DNA of 64,000 bases from an uncultured Eubacteriales bacterium (GTDB lineage: Bacteria > Bacillota > Clostridia > TANB77 > CAG-508): assembly GCA_949288175.1 (NCBI GenBank), contig CASEIV010000003.1:88043-152042 (forward strand). Reading direction: 5' to 3'. The notes below the pieces were generated by a model. That model searched no databases and was not told where the DNA came from. It saw only the letters and a list, made by a program, of their open reading frames with translations. This document shows positions 36,028-44,521 of the stretch, piece by piece; position 1 is the stretch's first letter; each line of letters begins with the position of its first letter. A program made the translations under genes and the position numbers.

Positions 36028-36234
36028 TTATAACTTAAAAAATGTGTCTTTATTTCTATCTATAAGGTTATGTGCCATTTCCATTTCTTCTGGTTTATTA
36101 ATATAAATAATTTTAAACTTTCCTGATGTTGTTTTATTTATATAATCATGTTTAACTTCTATTATATGTATCAATCCCCAATATAGCCATTTACCATCAA
36201 TATTTTCAACTAAAAAATTTCTTACTGGTGGCAT
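36028..36234 (-). CDS. Small hypothetical protein
   Basis: Not recognised. 68 residues: MPPVRNFLVENIDGKWLYWG, then LIHIIEVKHDYINKTTSGKF and KIIYINKPEEMEMAHNLIDR, then NKDTFFKL. Beta-strand-rich and soluble, without known motifs. Its position 17 nt downstream of the broken IMPase gene, and the decayed state of the area, leave it open whether it is expressed. Confidence 0.5.
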   Translation of the reverse strand: MPPVRNFLVENIDGKWLYWGLIHIIEVKHDYINKTTSGKFKIIYINKPEEMEMAHNLIDRNKDTFFKL

Positions 36235-36251
36235 TTGATAGTTCCTATCTA

Positions 36252-37038
36252 TTAAAATTCGATAGTATTTTTTAAAGTTTCTACCACTTCATTATGTATT
36301 TTTCCATTAGTTACAAGTAAAGTATCTATTTTATCTCGTTTATTTCCTTTTAAATTTGTGATTTTACCACCAGACTCTTTTACAAACAATTTTCCAGCTG
36401 CTGAACTCAATCCAATGCTAGGCTTAACATTTATCACACCATCTATTTTTCCTGAAGCACACCAACACAATTCAATTGCACTAGAAACTATTAATCTTAA
36501 TCCTCTTACTTTTGAAGCTAGACTTTCTTCAACTCTTAATATATCTCTAATATGTTTTTCATTATAATGAGAAGTTAAACAAAATGATAGAATACTATTA
36601 CATAATTTTTCATTGTTTGAAACTTTGAGTCTTTCATTATTGCAAAATGCCCCCTGTCCATTAAAAGCATAATATACATCTTTTTGATTGTAATCAATCA
36701 CTAAACCGAAAAATAGTTTCATCATTTTTATTTAAAGCAACAGATGTTGAAAATAAAGGAATTCCAGCCGCAAAATTTATTGTTCCATCAATTGGATCAA
36801 TAAACCATACATAATCACTATTTCCAACAATTTTTCCTTTTTCTTCTGAATAAATTGAATGTTCTGGAAACCATTCTCTAATTTTTTCAATAATTTTTGT
36901 CTCCATATAAATATCAACATCTGTTACAATATCGTTCAATTCCTTATTCTTTATGTTTCTATCTAATTTCGTTGCCTCATCATAACTTGTTAAGATAACA
37001 TTTTTTAATTCTTCTACTAAATTAATATCTATATTCAT
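36252..37038 (-). pseudogene. Inositol monophosphatase family gene, frameshifted
   Basis: Two frames make up one protein of about 260 residues. The first holds IVTDVDIYMETKIIEKIREWFPEHSIYSEEKG and the metal site VWFIDPIDGTINFAAGIP. The second continues GLVIDYNQKDVYYAFNGQGAFCNNERLKVS. Removing the G at 36708 joins them as TIFGLVIDYN. The late motif WDxAAG reads LSSAAG, so the catalytic aspartate is also missing. A decaying gene is likely. Confidence 0.85.
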
Positions 37039-37201
37039 AATATATTGTCCTTTCTTTTATAGATTTATCATACCTTCTTGTAATAGAATTTCAAATTAAT
37101 TTAATGCCCACCATAATATTTTAATATTCGTTGCATTCTCTTATTCTCATCACCAGTTGCACAAGATAGTAATTTTATTTCTTTTATTTTCATCCCTTTC
37201 C

Positions 37202-37620
37202 TTATAAAGAAATATATTCTAATATTTCTTTAAATTCTTTATAACCAAATTTCTCATTAAAATGTCCTGCATTATGTATCAATACTTTTTCGGCTTCTAT
37301 ATTTTTAGAAAAACTTTCTGCATCTGATATTGAAACATAAGGATCATTATCAGAATAAATACAAATTTTTTCTACACAATACTTTGTTAAATCTTTTAAT
37401 TTTTCATCCCCAATATAGAAAGAATCATATAAACTATTGTCTTCTCCAAATTTTGTATTATTAAATCCTGCAACTGTGATTATCCATTTTATTTTGACTT
37501 TATTATCAATTAGAAATTTAATTACAAAAATTCCTCCTAAACTATGTGTTATAAAAATTGTTTCTTCTGATTTTATTTTGTTTAATAGAATTACTATTAT
37601 CTAGTAAATAATTAATGAAT
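37202..37620 (-). pseudogene. Alpha/beta hydrolase (RBBP9/YdeN-like) remnant
   Basis: The minus-strand reading gives KSEETIFITHSLGGIFVIKF (GxSxG-like nucleophile elbow, here THSLGG), then YCVEKICIYSDNDPYVSISDAESF and a terminal IHNAGHFNEKFGYKEFKEILEYISL, which carries the acid and histidine of the triad. The N-terminal part is frameshifted (INYLLDNSNSI reads in another frame) and no start is seen. The stop codon is at 37202. Confidence 0.75.
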
Positions 37621-38044
37621 TTTTCTTTTTATAATTATGTAATGTTTCTAAACATAATTCCTTTAAATATATTATCATAAACTATTTTAATTATCAAATT
37701 TCATTTAAATAATATAAAAAATTTTTTTCAAATCGTATTATTTATATTAAATATATCAGAAGAATTTAATTTTCTCAACAATTTGAATTTTATATTCAGA
37801 TTGTAGCTGATAATATTATTATCTATGAATTTTCCGAACAGGAAATTTGTATATCGAATCTCTATAGCACTTGGTTTCAATACTATTACAAAGGATATTT
37901 TTCCGTGCAAATCCTCCGTGCAGATTCCGTGCACGAAATAAAAATCAATGAATAATGACAAATAATTTTGAAAATAGATTGAATAGTGAAAATAGCTAAA
38001 ATGCAATCATATCAATACTTTCAAATACTTCTGAATAAAAATAA
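37621..38044. other. Non-coding, decayed stretch before tRNA-Leu
   Basis: No supported gene. A 92-codon minus-strand frame (37728-38006) lacks a ribosome site and normal composition. The bases CCGTGCAAATCCTCCGTGC and CCGTGCACGAAAT at about 37901-37938 contain three short CCGTGCA copies, of unclear origin. Confidence 0.4.
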
Positions 38045-38077
38045 AAAAAGCTGAAATTGGTTAAAATTTCAACTTTT
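38045..38077 (-). terminator. Terminator of tRNA-Leu
   Basis: On the minus strand GTTGAAATTT and AATTTCAGC pair around TAACC, followed by seven T residues. Confidence 0.75.
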
Positions 38078-38165
38078 TGGTGCAGATGGCCGGAATCGAA
38101 CCGGCACGGTTTATTCAACCGCAGGATTTTAAGTCCTGTGCGTCTACCAGTTCCGCCACATCTGC
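38078..38165 (-). tRNA. tRNA-Leu (UAA anticodon)
   Basis: On the minus strand GCAGATG opens the acceptor stem, GTTCGATTC is the T-loop, and the end reads CATCTGC A CCA with CCA encoded. The anticodon arm CAGGACTTAAAATCCTG gives UAA. The long variable arm (GCGGTTGAATAAACCGT) confirms a class II leucine tRNA. Confidence 0.96.
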
Positions 38166-38307
38166 ATATTTAAACTGGTTTTATCTTGACGACAATAGTT
38201 ATTATAATATTTGTTCTTTTTTTTGTCAATAGGTTTTCTATATTTTTTTAAATTTTATAAAAATTTTAAGAAGCCTGTGAGATTTTAGGCTTCTATGGGT
38301 TAATATT

Positions 38308-38874
38308 TTAATTATCGCTTGTTCCTGTTCCTTCAAAAGGTATGAATTTATTTACGACACTTTCTGTTGATACATCTTCTGCTCTAAACATCATAAATGA
38401 TGTATTAATTTTATTTTCAACTAATTGTTCTACTTCTTCTTGTGTTGCATGTTCTGCTAAAACTAATTCACTAACTAAGATTTGTTTTGCATTGTTTAGC
38501 ATTTTTTTCTCGCCTGTTGAAAGACCTTTTTCTTTTTGTTTAAAGCTTAAATTTCTAACGACATCCGCTATTTCATAAATATCTCCGCTCTTCATCTTTT
38601 CCATATTATCTCTATAGCGTTTATTCCAATTTTTATCCATAGCTGTTTCATCTTGCTCTAAAACTCCAAATACTTTATCTGCTGATTCTTTGTTAATTAT
38701 ATTTCTAACCCCAACTTCTTCTGCTTTTGCGGTTGGTATCATTACTTTAACCTCACCTGGCATTTTTAAAATATAATAAGACTGTTTTTGTCCTAAAATA
38801 TCTTTTTCTTCTATTGCATCTATTGTTCCTGCCCCGTGCATTGGGTATACGATTTTGTCTCCTACATTGAACAT
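38308..38874 (-). CDS. CarD-family transcription regulator
   Basis: The N-terminal CarD/TRCF RNAP-interacting domain is clear: MFNVGDKIVYPMHGAGTIDAIEEKDILGQKQSYYILKMPGEVKVMIPTAKAEEVGVR. A helical C-terminal domain follows, with WNKRYRDNMEKMKSGDIYEIADVVRNLSFKQKEKGLSTGEKKMLNNAKQILVSE. CarD proteins bind the RNA polymerase beta subunit and steady open promoters. I chose the start at 38874 (AAAGGAG upstream). An 11-bp inverted repeat lies in the upstream region. Confidence 0.92.
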   Translation of the reverse strand: MFNVGDKIVYPMHGAGTIDAIEEKDILGQKQSYYILKMPGEVKVMIPTAKAEEVGVRNIINKESADKVFGVLEQDETAMDKNWNKRYRDNMEKMKSGDIYEIADVVRNLSFKQKEKGLSTGEKKMLNNAKQILVSELVLAEHATQEEVEQLVENKINTSFMMFRAEDVSTESVVNKFIPFEGTGTSDN

Positions 38875-38921
38875 GTAAGTCACTCCTTTCAGCATTTTTA
38901 TTTATTTGGCAGAAAAAATAT

Positions 38922-38957
38922 AATAAAGTTATGTCAATACCTTTTAATAACTTTATT
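38922..38957. promoter_or_regulatory. Inverted repeat upstream of carD-family gene
   Basis: AATAAAGTTAT and ATAACTTTATT, perfect over 11 bp with a 14-nt centre holding a TTGACA-like box on the minus strand. It is a candidate operator at the promoter. Confidence 0.45.
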
Positions 38958-39088
38958 GGATTTTTTAACCATATCTATTATACAACAAAAAACGGTAAAA
39001 GTCAAAGCCATTACCGTCAATTTTTATGTATATTTTCCTTATATCCCTTATCGCTCTAAGAAGAAATTTTTTTACATATTTTTGGAAT

Positions 39089-39550
39089 TTATTTTGTCGT
39101 TGAACCAAACCCTCCGACTCTTTCTCCTTCTGCTACATCATCATCTGTTATTAAATATTTTTGGAAAATCGCTTGTCCAATTGCTTCTCCTTTTTTTATA
39201 ACTACATCTTCTTCTTTTATGTTATAAAAGGCAAACATGAAATGTCCATCATTATCTGGATTTCCATAATAGTCTTTGTCTATCACACCTACACTATTTG
39301 CCATAATTAATCCTTTCTTTTTTGGATTAGAACTACGGTTATACAATAATAATACTTCATCATCTTGCATATATGCTTTTAATCCTGTTTTTACTAATGT
39401 TGGATTTGCTCCTTTTTTAAAGCTTGGAATGATTGTATCTTCTGCTGCTTCTATATCATATCCTGCACTATATTTTGTTTTTCTAATTGGAAGATTTATT
39501 TGTTTATCCTCAAATCCTTTTGCAATTTCAAATCCTCTCTTTTTTTCCAT
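39089..39550 (-). CDS. dut: dUTP diphosphatase
   Basis: Hydrolyses dUTP to dUMP. Trimeric dUTPase motifs are seen in order: SAGYDIEAAED (motif 1), LYNRSSNPKKKGLIMANSVGVIDKDYYGN (motifs 2 and 3, with catalytic aspartate), FAFYNIKEEDVVIKKGEAIGQAIFQKY (motif 4), and the C-terminal RVGGFGSTTK (motif 5). Length 153 aa is normal. GGAGG precedes the ATG. It lies between spoVS and carD, same strand. Confidence 0.93.
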   Translation of the reverse strand: MEKKRGFEIAKGFEDKQINLPIRKTKYSAGYDIEAAEDTIIPSFKKGANPTLVKTGLKAYMQDDEVLLLYNRSSNPKKKGLIMANSVGVIDKDYYGNPDNDGHFMFAFYNIKEEDVVIKKGEAIGQAIFQKYLITDDDVAEGERVGGFGSTTK

Positions 39551-39618
39551 TTTTAGTCCTCCTTCTATTTTATACTTTTATCGTTTGTATTTTTTCATAA
39601 TATTTTATAATTGTCAAG

Positions 39619-39658
39619 TGTCCAATTGAGGGATTTTGGGGACGGACTCAATTGGACA
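39619..39658. repeat. GGGGACGG palindrome between dut and spoVS
   Basis: TGTCCAATTGAG and CTCAATTGGACA form perfect 12-bp arms around GGATTTTGGGGACGGA. The centre again carries GGGGACG, as in the elements at 2819 and 56981, although the arms differ. Confidence 0.75.
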
Positions 39659-39706
39659 AAACAAAACAGACTACTATTTCGCAGTCTGTTATTTATTGTA
39701 TAGGAA

Positions 39707-39970
39707 CTATCCTCTTGATTCCACTATTAATTTGATACCTGTTCTATCTTCTCCTTCTACCTCCACTTCTGCAAATGCAGGTATACAAACTAAGTCCACA
39801 CCAGATGGTGCCACAAAGCCTCTTGCTATTGCAACTGCTTTTACCGCTTGATTTAATGCTCCTGCTCCGATTGCTTGCATTTCTGCTTTGTTTGATTCTT
39901 TTACTAATCCAGCAATTGCTCCTGCTACTGAATTAGGATTTGATTTTGATGAAATTTTTAAAACTTCCAT
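39707..39970 (-). CDS. spoVS: Stage V sporulation protein S
   Basis: An 87-residue SpoVS: MEVLKISSKSNPNSVAGAIAGLVKESNKAEMQAIGAGALNQAVKAVAIARGFVAPSGVDLVCIPAFAEVEVEGEDRTGIKL. This small, highly conserved Alba-like fold is needed for normal spore coat formation in B. subtilis. I chose the internal ATG at 39970; the upstream residues are not family-like. The order rny, ymdB, spoVS is as in Bacillus. Confidence 0.95.
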   Translation of the reverse strand: MEVLKISSKSNPNSVAGAIAGLVKESNKAEMQAIGAGALNQAVKAVAIARGFVAPSGVDLVCIPAFAEVEVEGEDRTGIKLIVESRG

Positions 39971-40172
39971 TTTCTTTTGCCTCCTATAATTTTTATTTTT
40001 TTGTTGCAACTCTTACAGTTTGTATTTTACATTATCTGGAAATTTGTGTAAAGTATTTTTTATAAAAATTTATAGGTTTTCATCGCAATAAATCTACTAA
40101 TTCGACATTTTTTATATTATTACAAAAATCTCTTTGTATTCATTATAATGGTTGATTTTATTATTCATTTTT

Positions 40173-40943
40173 TTACACATTAATTCTTGTTATCGTTTTT
40201 ACTTTATTGGTTTGATCATTAATATCATAAATAACACCATTTAACATTCCTTCTCCTGAAGCTACTTTATATCTTTCTGGTAGGGACGTCTCAAATCTTT
40301 TTAAAGCTACAGAAACATCCATTCCTAATGCTGAATTTTTTGTTCCTGTCATCCCTATATCACTAATATATGCTGTTCCTTTTGGTAATATTTTTTCATC
40401 TGCTGTTTGTACATGTGTATGTGTTCCAAAAACTGCTGTAACTTTACCATCTAGATAATATCCCATTGTGATTTTTTCTCCTGTTGCTTCAGCATGAAAA
40501 TCTACAATAATGATATCTACTTTGTCTTTTATTTTCTTTATAATATCTTTTACTACCAAAAACGGACTTTCTGATAATACATTTATATAGACTCTTCCAA
40601 TTAAATTGATAACTGCTATTTTTTTATTTTTACATTCATATATGCCATATCCTTTACCTACTACTCCTTTTGGATAATTCGCAGGTCTAATTAATTTAGG
40701 ATGGTCTATAAATTTAAAGATGTCCTTTTTTCCCCATGTATGATTTCCCATTGTTACTACATCCACATTTTGGGCTATAATATCATTAAAATTTTTTTCT
40801 GTAATTCCCATTCCTTCTGCTGCATTTTCTCCATTGACAATTACAAAATCAATTTCTTCTTTTTGTCTAATTTGGTATAATTTATTTTTTAATTCCTTAA
40901 TTCCTGTTTCTCCAATAATATCCCCCACTGCTAAAATTTTCAA
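40173..40943 (-). CDS. ymdB: YmdB-type metallophosphoesterase
   Basis: A calcineurin-like phosphoesterase: ILAVGDIIGETG, then VNGENAAEGMGITEKNF, MGNHTWGKKDIF, and FHAEATGEKITMGYYLDGKVTAVFGTHTHVQTAD, which carry the metal ligands. B. subtilis YmdB is a cAMP/cGMP-type phosphodiesterase that affects biofilm and late-growth choices. Start chosen as TTG at 40943, 6 nt after AAGGA. It lies between rny and spoVS. Confidence 0.92.
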   Translation of the reverse strand: MKILAVGDIIGETGIKELKNKLYQIRQKEEIDFVIVNGENAAEGMGITEKNFNDIIAQNVDVVTMGNHTWGKKDIFKFIDHPKLIRPANYPKGVVGKGYGIYECKNKKIAVINLIGRVYINVLSESPFLVVKDIIKKIKDKVDIIIVDFHAEATGEKITMGYYLDGKVTAVFGTHTHVQTADEKILPKGTAYISDIGMTGTKNSALGMDVSVALKRFETSLPERYKVASGEGMLNGVIYDINDQTNKVKTITRINV

Positions 40944-41006
40944 AACCATTCCTTCTTTCTATATTTTTTATACAGTAATATCATACTATATTTTTTTCTA
41001 ATTCGC

Positions 41007-41127
41007 AAGAGCGGCTCTATTATGAAATTTATCATCCACATACTAGAACAATAGCGGGCTTTCTTAAACATTTTTTCTGTTCATAACATTTCAAGGCTCG
41101 CGTCATTGTTTCCTATTCAACAAAAAG
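41007..41127. other. Gap with imperfect fold-back, before rny terminator
   Basis: GGCTCTATTATGAAATT and ACATTTCAAGGCTCGCG show partial complementarity across an 80-nt spacer. No coding potential. It may be a worn member of the long hairpin family. Confidence 0.3.
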
Positions 41128-41153
41128 AACCCAGCTTAAAACTGAGTTCTCTT
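41128..41153 (-). terminator. Terminator after rny
   Basis: On the minus strand AGAACTCAG and CTGGGTTCT pair (one wobble) around TTTTAAG, followed by TTTTT; it lies 3 nt after the rny stop. Confidence 0.8.
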
Positions 41154-41155
41154 CC

Positions 41156-42697
41156 TTATTTTGCATAATCAACTGTTCTTGTTTCTCTAATAACATTAAC
41201 TTTAATTTGTCCTGGATAATCCATTTCATTTTCAATCTTTTTAGAAACATCTCTTGCTAAGATTGTCATTTGGTCATCTGAAATCTTTTCTGGTTTTACC
41301 ATAACTCTAATTTCACGACCAGCTTGTATAGCAAAAGATTTTTCAACTCCATCAAATGAGTCTGCAATTTCTTCAAGATTTTGTAATCTTTTAATATATG
41401 CTTCTAATGTTTCTCTTCTAGCTCCTGGTCTTGATGCTGATATAGCATCTGCTGCTTGTACTAAAACAGCTTCTAAAGTTTGAGGTTCTACATCTCCATG
41501 ATGAGCTTCTACTGCATTAATCACTAATGGATTTTCTTTATATTTTTTCAATACTTCTACACCAATCTCTACGTGGGTTCCTTCCATATCATGGTCTAAT
41601 GCTTTTCCAATATCATGTAGTAAACCTGCTCTTCTAGCACGTTTTGCATCTAATCCTAATTCCTCTGCCATAATTCTTGCTAAATTTGAAACTTCTATTG
41701 AATGGTTTAATACATTTTGCCCATAACTTGTTCTGTATTTTAATTTTCCAATTAATCTTACTAAATCTGGATGTAATCCAATCACACCTGTTTCTAATAC
41801 AGCTCTTTCTCCTTCTTCTTTGATGGTTGCATCTAATTCTTCTTTAGCCTTTTCTACCATTTCTTCAATTTTTGCTGGATGGATTCTTCCATCATCAATT
41901 AATTTTTCTAATGCAATTCTTGCAACTTCTCTTCTTAATGGGTCAAAACCTGACAATACGACAGCTTCCGGTGTATCATCGATTATTAAATCAATTCCTG
42001 TTAATGTTTCCAATGCTTTTATATTTCTACCTTCTCTACCAATAATTCTTCCTTTCATATCATCATTAGGAAGTGGAACAATTGATACTGTTGTTTCTTG
42101 TGAATGATCTGCTGCACATTTTTGTACTGCATAACACAAAATTTCTTTTGCATTTTTATTTGCATCCTCTTTTGCTTTCTGTTCTTTTTCTCTAATTAAG
42201 GTTGCCTTTTCTGCGGTCAATTCCTTATCCATTTCTGCAAGTAATCTTTGCTTTGCTTCTTCTTTACTTAAAGATGCAATTTTTTGAAGTTCGACTATTT
42301 CTTGGTCATGCAATTTTTCTAATTCTTCTTTTTCTTTTTCAATATCTTCTCTTTCCCTTTCTAATTCTTGTTCTCTCTTTTCAAAAATCTCTGCACGCTT
42401 TTCTAAATTTTCCTCTTTTTGAATTAGTCTCGCTTCTTGTTTTTGTATTTCGCCCCTTCTTTCTTTAATCTCTTGATCCAATTCTTTTCTATTATTCATA
42501 ATTTCTTCTTTGGCTTTGAAAATCTCTTCTTTCTTTAGATTTTCTCCTTCTTTTTTTGCTAAATCAATTAATCTTTTAGCCTCATTTTCTGCTCCTTGAA
42601 TTTTAGATTCTGCAACTTTTTTTCTGTATACCATTCCTACAAAAAATCCTATTGCAAGTGAGATTAAGACAGCGGCGATAATGATTACAATAGTCAT
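41156..42697 (-). CDS. rny: Ribonuclease Y
   Basis: The membrane-anchored endoribonuclease of mRNA turnover. An N-terminal membrane helix ([22 protein letters not shown]) leads to a long coiled coil (about residues 25-200). A KH domain follows ([29 protein letters not shown]), then an HD domain with [21 protein letters not shown]. Length 513 aa is standard. The start at 42697 has the better spacing to GAGG than the ATG two codons earlier. Confidence 0.95.
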   Translation of the reverse strand: MTIVIIIAAVLISLAIGFFVGMVYRKKVAESKIQGAENEAKRLIDLAKKEGENLKKEEIFKAKEEIMNNRKELDQEIKERRGEIQKQEARLIQKEENLEKRAEIFEKREQELEREREDIEKEKEELEKLHDQEIVELQKIASLSKEEAKQRLLAEMDKELTAEKATLIREKEQKAKEDANKNAKEILCYAVQKCAADHSQETTVSIVPLPNDDMKGRIIGREGRNIKALETLTGIDLIIDDTPEAVVLSGFDPLRREVARIALEKLIDDGRIHPAKIEEMVEKAKEELDATIKEEGERAVLETGVIGLHPDLVRLIGKLKYRTSYGQNVLNHSIEVSNLARIMAEELGLDAKRARRAGLLHDIGKALDHDMEGTHVEIGVEVLKKYKENPLVINAVEAHHGDVEPQTLEAVLVQAADAISASRPGARRETLEAYIKRLQNLEEIADSFDGVEKSFAIQAGREIRVMVKPEKISDDQMTILARDVSKKIENEMDYPGQIKVNVIRETRTVDYAK

Positions 42698-42849
42698 AAT
42701 CATACACCTCTTTCTTATTTAATTTTCAATGTTCGAAATAAATATATATGTTTATATGAATATATTTTTTCCTACCATATCTATTTTATCTTTATTATTG
42801 TAAACTGTCAAGCATTTTGACATAAAAACCATAATTCACATTAAATATA

Positions 42850-43004
42850 CGTCTCTGTTCAGACTAGTGGACAGGGGGGAAGTATTTATAAATTATTTCA
42901 TTACGAATGTGATTGGAAAATATTTAGAAATTCTTAAAGCATTTTATGGAAAATGTTCACGTCGAACGTAGTGAGGACTAAGTGAAAGGGCGCCAACATA
43001 TATA
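42850..43004. repeat. Fold-back element E (unexplained gap)
   Basis: The gap 42704-43036 holds TGTTCAGACTAG, ACGAATGTGA, AAATTCTTAA and GTTCACGTCGAACGTAGTGAGGAC. The first three words also occur, in the same order, in element D around 8370-8460. No reading frame is present. Confidence 0.5.
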
Positions 43005-43006
43005 CA

Positions 43007-43041
43007 ATAAAGCAGACAGTTTAAATACTATCTGCTTTATT
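43007..43041. terminator. Terminator of the ComEC-like MBL gene
   Basis: AATAAAGCAGA and TCTGCTTTATT form an 11-bp stem (with a bulge) at the stop codon of the minus-strand gene, with A- and T-rich flanks. Confidence 0.75.
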
Positions 43042-43963
43042 TTGAGTTATTTGTAGTTTTTATTTGTATTGTATTTCCATCAGATGTCATTTGAATTGTT
43101 CCATCCTCATCTGTTTTATATATTTCACTTCCGATATTATGCAATTTATCAATTGTTTCTTGTGTTGGTAATCCATAAGAATTATCTTTTCCAGCCATAA
43201 TAATTGCATATTTCGGTTGTACTTGTTCTAAAAAGCTTTTGCTACTACTGGTACTAGATCCATGATGTCCTACTTTTAATACATCTGTTTTTGGCCAAAT
43301 AATTGTTTCTTCATTTTCCTCTTCTGCATCTCCCATAAATAAGTAACTTGTATTTCCAAATTCTAATCTAAGAACAAGTGATGATACATTTAAATTATCT
43401 TTATCTAGTATAGGCTCTGTCATAAATTCTCCTACTGCTTGTCCTAGCTCAATTTTATCACCTTTATTAGGTGCTGTTACTGTTAAATTTTTGTTTTCTA
43501 TTGCTTCTAATACATCTTCAAATGTTTTGGTTGTTGTTTCAATTTTTGGCATATAAATTTGTCCAATGTCAAAATTGTTTATCACATTATCTAATCCACC
43601 AATATGATCTTCGTGCGGATGTGTTCCTACTAAATAATCTATCTTTGTAATCCCAAGATTTTGTAAGTACTTGACAACCATTTCTCCTGCCTCATTTGTT
43701 CCTGCATCTATTAACATGATTTTATCTTGATTTCGGACTAAAATACTATCTGCTTGTCCAACATCTATAAAATCTATTAACAAATCTTCTTGTGCCACAA
43801 ACTCTATCTGTTGTTCGTTTTGTGAATTGGTTTGTTTATCTACATTTGAAATTGTATTTATAAATTCTTCATTAGTTCCTAATATACCTGCAATTCCTAG
43901 TATAATGACAGTTATGATACCTGATAAAATTCTTTTGGTACTTATTTTTCTCCTTCTTGTCAT
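43037..43963 (-). CDS. ComEC-like metallo-beta-lactamase-fold hydrolase
   Basis: An N-terminal membrane or signal segment (RILSGIITVIILGIAGILG) is followed by a metallo-beta-lactamase domain: LLIDFIDVGQADSILVRNQDKIMLIDAGTNE, the metal motif VGTHPHEDHIGGLDNVI, and later LFMGDAEEE and LKVGHHGSSTSSSKSFL. It resembles the hydrolase domain of ComEC without the DNA channel. Such proteins may act on extracellular nucleic acid. GGAGG 6 nt before the ATG at 43963 decides the start. A DUF3006 gene lies just upstream. Confidence 0.87.
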   Translation of the reverse strand: MTRRRKISTKRILSGIITVIILGIAGILGTNEEFINTISNVDKQTNSQNEQQIEFVAQEDLLIDFIDVGQADSILVRNQDKIMLIDAGTNEAGEMVVKYLQNLGITKIDYLVGTHPHEDHIGGLDNVINNFDIGQIYMPKIETTTKTFEDVLEAIENKNLTVTAPNKGDKIELGQAVGEFMTEPILDKDNLNVSSLVLRLEFGNTSYLFMGDAEEENEETIIWPKTDVLKVGHHGSSTSSSKSFLEQVQPKYAIIMAGKDNSYGLPTQETIDKLHNIGSEIYKTDEDGTIQMTSDGNTIQIKTTNNSK

Positions 43964-44067
43964 CTTTTGCCTCCTTTTCATTTTTTCTTATGTTTGATCA
44001 TCTAGTTTTCTTTATTCTTAGCACAAAGCCTTGTTCTTGTATAGGAAAAACTTGATTTTCCTATATT

Positions 44068-44397
44068 TTAATTCCATAATTTGTTCATTTTATCTTGTAT
44101 TCTATTAGTTTCTTCTTTTGTCAATTCTTCATTATATGTATATTTTCCATTTACATATTGCAAAATACTTCCCTCTTTTATATTTTCTGGTAACATATCT
44201 TTTTCTACATTTTTTATTTCATTTGTTTTCCTGTTTTCTAATACAGCATATTCCCCTTCAAATCTATCTACAGAATATTCTTCTATGGCATCTAATTTTT
44301 TTGCTAATTCCATTTCTTCTGAAGTGTTATTTTGTTTTATTTCATTTTTCATATCTGTCATTTTTTCTTGTATATGGTTAAATATTTCTAAATCCAA
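44068..44397 (-). CDS. DUF3006-containing protein
   Basis: A 109-residue acidic protein. The DUF3006 core is YSVDRFEGEYAVLENRKTNEIKNVEKDMLPENIKEGSIL, a small SH3-like fold found beside ComEC-like hydrolases. An N-terminal helix of about 45 residues precedes it. It starts with TTG, spaced well from AAGGAGG. Next to the MBL gene, so a joint role is probable. Function unknown. Confidence 0.82.
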   Translation of the reverse strand: MDLEIFNHIQEKMTDMKNEIKQNNTSEEMELAKKLDAIEEYSVDRFEGEYAVLENRKTNEIKNVEKDMLPENIKEGSILQYVNGKYTYNEELTKEETNRIQDKMNKLWN

Positions 44398-44438
44398 TAT
44401 ACTTACCTCCTTTTAAAATAATGTTATTATCTTAAAAT

Positions 44439-44487
44439 ATATAGCAGTATATAAATAATCTTTACCTTATTTATATACTGCTATATC
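44439..44487. terminator. Long hairpin after the exporter permease gene
   Basis: TATATAGCAGTATATAAATA and TATTTATATACTGCTATAT are almost perfect arms of about 19 bp around ATCTTTACCT. It lies 35 nt after the permease stop on the minus strand. Confidence 0.7.
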
Positions 44488-44521
44488 AAATTTGTCAAAT
44501 CCTTATTTATATATTCATACT

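Noticed and set aside
37728..38006. A 92-codon minus-strand frame before tRNA-Leu
   Set aside because: No ribosome site, very uneven composition, no family resemblance, and it lies in a decayed region. The frame is likely chance.
38078..38165. tRNA-Leu as an attachment site of a current mobile element
   Set aside because: I could not find a second copy of the tRNA 3' end or an integrase gene in the window.
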